Source: Saururus chinensis (Eukaryota > Streptophyta > Magnoliopsida > Piperales > Saururaceae). From it: a DNA stretch of 64,000 nucleotides. The stretch spans positions 46,498,014-46,562,013 of the forward strand of contig CP141144.1 in assembly GCA_035235625.1 (NCBI GenBank). Direction: 5' to 3'. The notes beneath the pieces were generated by a model. It was not told where the DNA came from, did not search any database, and saw only the letters and a list, made by a program, of their open reading frames with translations. Below, one piece after another: positions 20,871-29,140 of this stretch. Position 1 is the stretch's first letter, and each line of letters starts with the position of its first letter. The translations under genes were made by a program, and so were the position numbers.

Positions 20871-22320
20871 TTTCTACCCCCTCTTTTCCCTTCGTTGAGG
20901 AGTAGAGGTAGTCCTACATTGGTGATTCTCAGATGCAGGACCTTATTACCACCATCTAGGTTGACTCAGCTTCTCATCCATTCTTTGCGTAGAAGGATGC
21001 CCTTCTCTTTTGGAAGGACCGCCTATGGGTCCCCGATGTTGCAGAACTTCGTCAACGAATCCTTTCCCACTTCCATGACACTCCGGTGTCTGGCCATGAG
21101 GGAGCCTTCCGCACTTATAAGTGGGTCAGCCAAAGCTTTATATGGCAGGGTATTCGTCAGGCCATCCAGGAGTATGTGGTCGCTTGTGATGTCTGTCAGA
21201 GAGCTGAGGCCGCCACGACATCTCCTACATGTTTGCTGCAGCCCTTGCCTATTCCCGATAAGGTTTGGGAGGACGTCTCGATGGATTTCGTGGAGGCCTT
21301 GCCCTTGGTGCAGGGCAAGTCAGTGATTATGGTGGTGGTGGACCGGCTGTCCAACTACGCTCACTTTTGTGCTCTGGGACATCCATTCACCACCAAGTCA
21401 GTGGCGGAACTCTATGTTCTGGAGGTGGCTAAACTCCACGGTATGCCTCGTACCACTGTCTCTAATCGTGACCAGGTTTTCATATCTCAGTTTTGGCGGG
21501 AGTTCTTCACTTTACAGGGTACTTCTCTTCACATGAGCACCGCTTATCACCCTCAGATGGATGGGCAGACAGAGGTTGTCAATCGTTGTTTGGAGCAGTA
21601 CCTTCAACGTTTCACTATGTCTCAGCCTCGTTGGTTGCTTCAGCTACTTCCCTAGGCGGAGTGGTCGTATAACACCGCCTATCACACTCATGCTGGTTTC
21701 ACTCCCTTTGAGGTGCTTTATGGCCGTCTTGCCCCGACAGTGTTATCATATGTCCCTCATTGCTCCTCTGTGGCTGAAGTGGATTATATGCTCTAGACAC
21801 ACGACGAGGTCCTCCGCCAACTCAAGGAGAACTTGTCCTCAGCTCAGAACTGGATGAAGTAGGTCTATGATGGTCGGCACACTGACAGGGAGTTTACGGT
21901 GGGTGACTTGGTTTATGTCTCTATTCTTCCTCAGTGTCAGACATCTTTGTTTCAGCCCGAGAATTCCAAGCTCACCCCTCGTTTCCATGGTCCCTATGCG
22001 GTAGAGGTGCATATTGGTCCGGTGGCTTACCGCCTTGCTCTACCTCCTACTTCCTTAGTCCACCCTGTCTTTCATGTTTCTAGACTGCGCCGCTGTGTGG
22101 GTGATAAGACTTTGGACACTGCTGGTCCACTGCCTCCCTTGATGGGCCCGGTTCTGCCTTTCAACTCCATTCCAGAATCGGTGCTGGATAAGCAACGGAT
22201 CCGTCATTCTGGTCGTATCATCACGGAAGTTCTGATTGCTTGGCAGGGTTAGCCACCTGAGGATTCCACATGGCTGCCCGAGGATGACTTTATGGCTCGC
22301 TACCCATCTTGGTCGCCTTG
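20870..22320 (+). pseudogene. Chromovirus integrase with chromodomain-like C-terminus
   Basis: Integrase inserts the DNA copy. The HHCC zinc domain is visible (ILSHFHDTPVSGHEG ... CDVCQRAE, 21058-21210). Catalytic Asp is in VSMDFVEALP (about 21280), second Asp in VSNRDQVFIS (about 21465), and Glu in DGQTEVVNRCLEQYL (about 21560-21604). The C-terminus IRHSGRIITEVLIAWQG-stop-PPEDSTWLPEDDF (22198-22290) has the spacing of a chromodomain. TAG stops at 20903, 20909, 20957, 20990, 21653, 21794, 21860 and 22250, then TGA at 22319. No frameshift is seen before 22319. Confidence 0.9.
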
Positions 22321-22352
22321 AGGACAAGGCGACTAGCGGAAGCGTGGTGGAG

Positions 22353-22658
22353 TGTTGTGCACATTTGTCCGACCCGCCCTTTATTTTAGTACATTAGGCT
22401 AGTTTCCCTTATAATTGCACATGCATTTGCTTATTGGATTGTATTGGGAGTATTACTGGGCCACGGGGTAGCTTGGACCACTAGGCAGTACATTTCCCAA
22501 TGTAGGAAGGTGCGACTTCCCATAAGAGGGTTGTCCCTTCCCTTAGTTCGACTTATGCAAGTATTATTTAGTTACTCTTCTTCTTACTTCCTTCTTCTTC
22601 CTCTCCCTTACATGCGTAGATCTCTAAGGTACCAATCGTGCCTACTCCGGGCACATCA
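22353..22658 (+). repeat. 3' LTR of the chromovirus
   Basis: 306 bases, TGTTGTG...CACATCA. Preceded by a purine-rich stretch (gcggaagcgtggtggag) that would serve as the polypurine tract. Confidence 0.9.
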
Positions 22659-23042
22659 GGCCCATGCATTATCCGTCCGGCACATCCAAAGTCTCCCACC
22701 CCGGAACAAGAGGTCTCAAATGTTGGCTCTAGTGGTAGCGCTTTATCAGATACTCCTCTAGTTGATGCAAAAGTAATGGAGAGTATCCACAATGTGATAG
22801 AGGTAGAAGATAATACTGTGAATAAGACGAATAAGGAGGATACTGCGAATAAGGAGGAGCTCAGTCTGCGGCCGAAGGACTACCTTGACACACATTTGGT
22901 GTTCCACATGGAGCTTCAGAAGGAGGCATATAAGGACATTATCATGGAATTTCTGTCGAACCCATACAAGTCGTGGTCCATAGAAACACTCCTCTACACT
23001 AACTACCTATCTCTGTTAAAGCAGGAGTGTATAACAAATGAG
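22659..23042 (+). pseudogene. Ulp1-like transposon gene, fifth coding block
   Basis: Resumes after the chromovirus with RPAHPKSPTPEQEVSNV, an acidic Asn/Lys stretch (DNTVNKTNKEDTANKEELS), and LSNPYKSWSIETLLYTNYLSLLKQECITNEV. It ends at a donor (gag|gtaata, 23042/23043). In C48 transposon proteins a helical segment of this kind lies directly before the peptidase domain. The reading frame 22638-23114 is open across the block. Confidence 0.6.
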
Positions 23043-23401
23043 GTAATATCATTTCATTGCTCATACGTTTTAACCTCTATTGTGTTATCCATCAAACGAT
23101 TGAATAACTTATGAAGATGTACAATTAATTATCGTTTTCTCGATTACACAACCTATGCTCATATCGTTGTTTTCATAATATGCTAAGTTTTGACTGTAAT
23201 GTTTGAAGTAAAACTATCATGTTAATTAATACACGACTTGTAAATGTGTTGTGTTATCATTCATACAATATAATCATTTATCGTGTAAAAGATGTCATGA
23301 TCTGTCGACTATCGTGTCATTTCTAACACATTTGGTTCTGTGTAATTCATAGACGTCTTCTTCCAACTTCTTGATGAATGAAATTTGAAAAATCCATGCA
23401 G
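23043..23401 (+). repeat. Intron with motif cluster 4 (TCGTGT / ACACGA)
   Basis: GT-AG intron between Ulp1 coding blocks. Boxes: 'ttgtgttatcc' near 23079, 'attatcgttttc' near 23129, 'tacacgac' near 23230, 'gttgtgttatc' near 23247, 'ttatcgtgtaa' near 23278, 'ctatcgtgtcat' near 23308. Confidence 0.68.
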
Positions 23402-23936
23402 ATACCCTAACTGTTTTTTCCGCAAGTTCGCCATTCAGCACTATTTTAACGTTGGCACGGCCGAAGGGCTGGCGGAGAAGGAGGACAAACTCGCTCGCAT
23501 ATTGTTGAGAAGCCTAAATGTTAATACGAAGAGTAGTTTCATTCCTATCTATGTCACGAGCCACTTTCTCTTACTTATTGTCCGCTACAGGGAGAAGCGA
23601 TTTAGATGGTACAATCCCCTAAAGGGTGACCACGGTCATCACTTTGCAGCGGCAGATAGTGTCAGGAAACATGTTGCGAATGGAATGGAGAAGGCCCTTA
23701 AGATAAAGGGTGCTTGGCAGTGGTCAATGACTAAGATCAACAAATGCTCGTACCAGGAAACAAATGAAGATTGTGGTTTGTACCTCATGTACTACGTAGC
23801 GAAGTTGGCAGGGGGCGTCCTTTAGCCTGATTTTAGACAACTCGATATAACAGGCTTGGTCAGGCCACAAATCTGTGCTGCTATTCTTTGGGCCCGAATT
23901 GATGAGGAATTTGATCCGGATGCAGATGAATTGTAA
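23402..23936 (+). pseudogene. Ulp1/C48 cysteine-peptidase-like domain, last exon of the transposon gene
   Basis: C48 peptidases cleave SUMO or SUMO-like conjugates. Visible: FIPIYVTSHFLLLIVRYREK (about 23540-23599), where the catalytic His is kept but the usual next Trp is Phe; FRWYNPLKG (23601-23627), where the usual catalytic Asp is Asn; and SYQETNEDCGLYLMYYVAKL (23750-23809) with the oxyanion Gln and catalytic Cys. A TAG at 23823 is followed in frame to TAA at 23934 (IDEEFDPDADEL at the end). The acceptor atgcag lies at 23396-23401. The Asp-to-Asn change and upstream damage suggest loss of activity. Transposon rather than host gene, judged from its neighbours and motif-filled introns. Confidence 0.78.
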
Positions 23937-24059
23937 TTAGACAATAGACTTTTTTCACTCTACGATTAACTAACAAAATTCTTTTTTTCGATCCCTTATT
24001 TTGTAATTATCCACTAGAATAGAAAGACATATTGTTATCTTGTTTGTATTTACATGAAG

Positions 24060-24660
24060 TAGCGTTCAGCTAGGTGGCATCTATTCGATCAAATGATATG
24101 TATCAATGTCGTGTCATCGAAAGTGCGGAACGGAAGTACACATATATATGATCGTATAATAGTTCTCACGATCTCCTATTAGGTTGTGTTTTCGCATACA
24201 CACCATCTACTATTAAGTCGTGTTATCACATACACGCCATCTCATATTAGGATGTGTTTGATGTCGTGTAATCAAACAAACGATATGATATCAACGGATG
24301 TTGTTTATCCTAACCAATGACCAATCGATCTCACGAACGAGGATGGTCACAGGAAAGTTTCAAACAATAAACCAAATCAAATAACGTTCTTGACAACCAC
24401 TTCAGAACATGTTGATGACCGATATGTCACGAAAGTGATGGATCATTTGAGGCATTGATATATCACCGTCTAGTGAACCAAGCCTCCCGTCAGATATCTA
24501 CATTGCAACTCATAATTGCTATATCGCATGTGTATATTGTGTAATTACTAATGCAATATATTACTCGTCGTGTTTATTTCTTCATATGATATGATTTAAG
24601 CTTAACATGATATGGCCAATATTGTGGTCTCGAGTACACGAAAGATTCCAATTACGTATA
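24060..24660. repeat. Motif cluster 5, 3' flank between convergent genes
   Basis: Noncoding DNA between the Ulp1-like gene and the transposase exon. Boxes: 'gtcgtgtcatcg' near 24108, 'ctcacgatc' near 24164, 'gtcgtgttatcac' near 24202, 'gtcgtgtaatc' near 24253, 'acaaacgatatga' near 24266, 'gtcgtgtttatt' near 24570, 'gtacacgaaag' near 24633. Near-repeats 'atctactattaagtcgtgttatcacatacac' and 'tctcctattaggttgtgttttcgcatacac' are tandem at 24170-24235. Confidence 0.68.
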
Positions 24661-24670
24661 ATCTAAAGAT

Positions 24671-25183
24671 TCATTGGTACCTGACATATTCAAAGGTGAA
24701 CTGAGTTTCATTGAATCTGGTATGAAATCTGACATTAGAGCTGGGATGAGCCATTACGACAGGTGATTCAGCTCTATTGACTATCTGGTTCCTTTCTATG
24801 GAGGGTGATGGTGATTTATCACCGTTGTCGAGATCTTTCATCTCGGCATACAATGATAACACCTCCTTATTCGCCTTCTTATGAATGGAGATCACTGATT
24901 GGAGGTCCTCATTGTCTTGTAATTCATATATCATGGATGATTGGGAGGATGGAATTAAGTACTTCAAACTGACAATACCATTGACGAAAAATCATGCTTT
25001 GACTTGCCCCAGCAGCTTGCCGAAGCTTACTGACAGATTAATGTTCATCAACTGTGCCATTCCACCAATATACACGTCATCATTGCCTACCTCTCTGTTA
25101 TAATGGATGCAAATACCGATTCTATCCATGATCAGTGTAAAAGAAGGATTGTTTTCGTGAAATACAGCCTTTGGAGTACTCAC
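24671..25183 (-). pseudogene. MuDR/MULE transposase N-terminal exon
   Basis: On minus, one frame interrupted by a single TGA (about 24990) reads IHYNREVGNDDVYIGGMAQLMNI (within 25040-25110), then LKYLIPSSQSSMIYELQDNEDLQSVISIH (within 24880-24967). This has the order of the MULE N-terminal domain: GG-box, fold with L-x-Y-x-x-P, then D-x-D-L and a helix. Such domains precede the DDE transposase in MURA-like proteins. The rest of the transposase is missing; downstream on minus there is only motif DNA and the end of the Ulp1-like gene. Convergent orientation with that gene. Confidence 0.7.
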
Positions 25184-25189
25184 ACAGCG

Positions 25190-26040
25190 TCTGCAGTTTT
25201 AAAAAATGCTTTTTTCTTGTTCATTGATGCTCGCCAGTGAGTCACTACTGGTCAGTTCCCGCCGCCGAGTTCCATTCACCGACGATGACTCCTAGCACAC
25301 TAGAACAACGCAACACTGTTCTAGTATTCATTTATTACTCTCTACTTTAAAACATGATATAGTGGAAACCTAAGGGCAATTTGGTCCATAAATACGTCAT
25401 ATGGCATTTCCGTTCAAAATCCAGAGAATATGGAATTTTCCATTCTTTGGCCAGGCAGTATGGAAAAAACTCTTACCTAAATTATAAATATAGTCAAGTG
25501 GGGTCCCGGATAAAAGTTTTTTAAAAGACACTCTTACCCTTCCCACCCTTGGCCTCATGAAGTGCACTCAACTTCGGTCGCCCTCTACCTCATGCATACT
25601 CATCTTCTTTATCTCTTCAGGGTTATACATTCTCATCTTCCTTATTTCCGATCATTGGTGGTTACTCTACATTATATGGTCTTCCTCATCTCTAGTCAAT
25701 GTTGCATCTTCAACTTCACGGTGCCATAAACTCACTCGAGAGCCCCCCTTTCACATTGCCCTACTGCATCATCAACTTCATGTTGTCAGAATATCTCCTA
25801 AAAGCTTCGCCAGAAGGTTGTATGCAAGCTAATACAGTTTCCTGCTCCACACTCTATTCTATCTGCCTCCTCCCTATTAGAAGATTGCCTAAAAGTTTGG
25901 TCAGATGCTCTGCTAAAAGCACAGCCAGAGGTTCTGCCAGAAGCTAGTACAGAAGCTCAGCCGGTTGAGGAAAATATGTTGAAGGTTGCCCATAAGCTCG
26001 AAGTTAGAACATCGAACAATGTAGGTCTACATCTAAGATG
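25190..26040. other. Spacer, no gene recognised
   Basis: Mixed sequence. Open frames 25557-25947 lack domains. A small cluster of 'gccagaag' and 'ctaaaag' words occurs at 25795-25965. Confidence 0.45.
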
Positions 26041-26049
26041 GAATTGTAC

Positions 26050-26460
26050 TTTAGGATTCAAAGATAATCCACCATCTGTAGCATGATAGGATTTGATTAG
26101 AAAATATTGGGAAGGGAAGTAGTTGTGATGTAGTTGCAACGGGGTTGAGACATAAGTATGATGGAGTTGTGATGGAAGATCATCCTAATTGGGACATCTA
26201 GTGAATGTCATTGTAACAATAGTCTCTAGCATTACAACTACATCATCTACCCATCGCAAAACCATCGTATCACAATTAACTTGTCCATATATGGATGTTG
26301 AGATGTAGTTGCGATGGCGTTATGATGCAAAATCATTGCAATTGGGATGGTCAGTAACTGCCATCAGAAGTGGTTTACAATTGACATCGCAAGTGGTTTA
26401 CAATTGTCATCAAAACAATGGTGTTTTGCATTGCAAATACTTCACAACATAATGTGGTGT
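26050..26460. repeat. Left array of GCGATGG-type motifs flanking MULE-B
   Basis: Repeated short words related to gttgcgatgg: 'agttgcaacgg' (26131), 'agttgtgatgg' (26165), 'cccatcgcaaaaccatcg' (26250), 'agttgcgatggcgtta' (26305), 'catcgcaagtggtttacaatt' (26384) with a neighbour repeat 'agtggtttacaattg' (26362). The opposite-strand form dominates in the right array (28690-28810). Confidence 0.6.
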
Positions 26461-26574
26461 ATCACACATTCCATTGGCAGTATAGGGGATGTAAGGGAAT
26501 GCAAGTTAGTTTGATAATTGAAAAGGAAAGAAGTTTTTGTTACATGAGTAATATTGTTGTATCCATGTGTAGAG

Positions 26575-28490
26575 TTCACCATCAAAGATAAGAATATTGG
26601 TGTGCTATGGGGGAACTATTGAATCCAACCCAAATTACAAATCAAAGATAGTATGAAGTGTCAATCATTTATACTATGTAGAAAAGTAGGATAATATCAG
26701 TTCATTTGTGCAGCAAATAGCGAAATCGTTCAAAATTTTCTACGAGGATGTCAATTTGAAATAGATATACCCTGACTTGGATGAGGAGGTTGTTGTGGCT
26801 AATCATATGGGGTTAATGGAGATGTTGGATGTGTTCAACGAGAGTGGAGAACTCTGCAAGATATTGGTGACAGAGGAGCCATGGCAGAGGACATTGTCAA
26901 CACAAGCTAGTGTGTATAACAATGCCTTAGCGATGAAGGAAAGGTCCAAAGATGAAAGCAGTCAAGCAATAGTATTGTGATCAAGTATTAGGGAGAACAA
27001 TTTTATAGGAGTTGGGCAACAGTTTAAAGAAAGACATTAAAACAATATTCTATTACTCACAAATTCAAATGAAGCAACATGTTCATCCTCATACTTGTAT
27101 AGGGGAATAGGGAGAAAGTATCATCCTTATGTATCATAGAGCCTCTTGTCTGAGTTGGTAGTAGAGACTATGTGAGAGAGGCCTACATATTTGCTGACTT
27201 ATATGGTCAAGGATATGCGGCGAGAGTATGGTGTAACTATTGCATATCAAAAGGCATGGTATACGAATGAGGTAGCATTCACCCGCATACATGGGACTTA
27301 CATGGATTTGTATAGTGATCTACCATGGTATTGTAACAAACTCATGATGACGAACCCCAGAAGCTTTGCACACTATGAGGTAAGCCTAGATAGAAGATTC
27401 TTACGTTGCTTCATTTCATTGAATGCATCTATTCATTGTTTTAGATATTGTCAGCCTTTACTATTTTAGGATGCCACACACTGAATGGGAAGGCAAAAGA
27501 ACTCTTTTAGTAGCAAATACAGTTGATGGTAGAAATCATATCTTGCCAGTGGCTTACTGTGTTGTAGACAATGAGAATGAAGACCATTGGACATGGTTCC
27601 TTTATTCATTGATAGCTGTTGTGGGTCATGAGAGGCATATTACATTAGTATCTGATAGGGAGATAGGATTGATCAACAATGTCATCTTAATATTTCTTGA
27701 TGGATTTCATGGGTACTGCGTGTGCTACTTAGAGTACAACCTAAAGGATAGGGGATTGAAAATGAAGGTGGTGGGGAGTAAAGCACATGTGGCAAAGATG
27801 ATCCACACAGTTGCAAATGTAGTAGCTATGCATGAATATGAGAGAACATTCCTTGAGCTCCAGCAAGCATTAGAGGATGCATATAATTGGGCTCTAATCA
27901 ATGAGCATGACTATTGGTGTAATGTATTCTTTTAAGGTGAAAGGTAAAGGCACTTGTTGAATAACATAGTCAAAAGTTTTAATAGTTGGGTGAAGGCAGA
28001 GTGAGAGTAGCCACTAATTGGACTTATCTAATTCCTGAAGCCAACTACAAACTCAATGCTATCATTAACCAGTCTTGGGCAATTAGTATCTTGATTGCAG
28101 ATGAACATGTGGTAGAAGTGGTGGAATTGGAAGGGCATTATATTGTGGACCTTGCTAACTACACTTGCTCTTGTCTCAGGTGGCAAATAATGGGCCTACC
28201 ACGTACACATGCTTGTGTTGCTATTTATGTGACATAAGGTACATCAGCCTTTTTTGTCGGGGAGAATATTAGATGCCAGTGTTATCAAAACACCTTTCGG
28301 AAAAATGTCTTTTCAGTACCCCATGATTACAAGCTAGTGAGAGTAATTGCACTGGATGGAAATGTAGTCATCGTCCCTCCTAAAGTGAGAGCCCAAGAGA
28401 TAGGCCAAAGAAGAAGTGCATTGAATAGCAAAAGTGTAGTGTGCATCCATTTCATTGCAGCTATTGCGATGGTTTAGGCTACAACCCCTG
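26575..28490 (+). pseudogene. MULE transposase (MURA-like, DDE, SWIM, zinc knuckle), decayed
   Basis: Transposase of a Mutator-like element. In order: N-terminal remnant about 26600-26690 (DNA matches 33970-34045 on minus); DEEVVVANHMGLMEML (26779-26826); LLTYMVKDMRREYGVTIAYQKAW (27191-27256); an intron 27380-27469 (gag|gtaagc ... ttttag); then DATH at 27470 with the first catalytic Asp, followed by a stop and a one-base shift; GRNHILPVAYCVVDNENEDHWTWF (about 27530-27600); LVSDREIGLINN with the second Asp at 27654; and SWIM finger residues CSCLRWQIMGLPRTHACVAI (about 28168-28227). The end carries GRPKKK-like (DRPKKK) and FHCSYCDGLGYNP (about 28450-28490), a zinc knuckle. Several stops and shifts make it dead. 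Confidence 0.88.
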
Positions 28491-28685
28491 ACATGCATGA
28501 AGCCAATCATTTGACATTAAACAATAAACCTTCTTTATATGAGTGGGTTGTATAATTTCTCATTTTAATTCTTAGCTTTCCATTATTAGACATTTGGCCA
28601 TTTATGTTGCAAGACTTATATCTTATTGAAATCCAAGTCGTTTATGCATTGAAATTTGAGGCCTTATTAGGAGTGAGAACTTCGA

Positions 28686-28812
28686 CATGTCATTGAAAAT
28701 CCGTTGTAACTCTATCGCAACTCGTTCGCAAATCTATTGCAACTCCATCGCAACTCCGTCGCAAAGTCATCACAACTCTATAGCAAATCCATCACAATTC
28801 CATCACAAAGAA
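28686..28812. repeat. Right array of GCGATGG-type motifs (inverted relative to left array)
   Basis: About ten tandem copies of a 10-13-base word 'tcgcaactcca' (seen as tatcgcaactc, ttcgcaaatc, catcgcaactc, cgtcgcaaag and so on). The orientation is the reverse complement of the left array, so the two arrays bracket the transposase like terminal inverted regions. Confidence 0.75.
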
Positions 28813-28919
28813 CCATCCAACTTTAATGTGAAAGCAGACACATAATATCTTCTTATCAAATGTAGTAGTATTATTAAGGGTTTATCAAAGCGGACACATA
28901 ATGTCATCTTATCTATAAT

Positions 28920-29140
28920 ATCTCGTAGACATCCATGGAGTTCACAATGTATCATGTTATCCATTTCCTAAACTTTTTTGCATCAAAAGATGGATTCTCC
29001 CTCCTATTGTGAGCATGTACATGTAGTAGCAACAAAATGCCCCACTTTCATCCCCATTCTCTTGTAATGCTGGAACCTTCATGCGTGTAGTATCCTATTT
29101 TTTGACCTAGTCTTTTGGCAGATCCTCATCGAACACGTAC
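28920..29140 (-). pseudogene. C48-like transposon protein C-terminal fragment (copy 1)
   Basis: On minus, NGDESGAFCCYYMYMLTIGG (about 28995-29060) followed by shifted remnants reading YIVNSMDVY. The same order occurs on plus at 60830-60950 (GDDCDAFCGYHMYKL ... YIVSSMDVY), so both are copies of one gene end. The DxCG-like core and hydrophobic tail fit the Cys box of C48 peptidases. In this copy the Cys position is Ser. Cut on its 5' side by the LTR at 29141-31894. Family call is tentative. Confidence 0.5.

Larger units (their letters stand above)
17414..22658 (+). mobile_element. Full-length Ty3/gypsy chromovirus, Reina-like
   Basis: A 5.2 kb element with LTRs of 306 bases each, a tRNA-Met type primer site, one gag-pol frame in the order gag, protease, RT, RNase H, integrase, and a chromodomain-like end. 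Short LTRs, about 5.2 kb total and the C-terminal chromodomain fit the Reina clade; the clade call is inference. Target duplication gaccc (17409-17413) versus ggccc (22659-22663), one change. The LTRs differ at about 31 of 306 positions by hand count (about 10%), so the insertion is old. Inserted in the Ulp1-like gene. Confidence 0.92.
12540..25190. mobile_element. Large decayed MULE-class element, VANDAL-like (contains two later LTR insertions)
   Basis: Inferred element. It contains a plus-strand C48/Ulp1-like gene (exons 12787-23936), a convergent minus-strand MuDR-type N-terminal transposase exon (24671-25183), and clusters of a TCGTGT-type motif in the introns and flanks. Known MULE families of the VANDAL and KI-MULE types pair a MURA-like transposase with DUF1985/Ulp1-type genes. 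The transposase catalytic part is missing, so the copy cannot move by itself. I could not find terminal repeats or a 9-base duplication; edges are placed by the outermost motifs and coding remnants. Without the solo LTR (15180-17053) and the chromovirus (17414-22658), the element would be about 5.5 kb. Confidence 0.6.

Noticed and set aside
17741-22320. Programmed UAG readthrough in the chromovirus
   Set aside because: Fourteen stops, one of them TAA, spread over all domains are better explained by decay of CAG codons; one readthrough site at most would be expected.
25557-25947. Overlapping frames of 91 and 82 codons
   Set aside because: No motif, splice context or repeat support; compositionally like the surrounding spacer.
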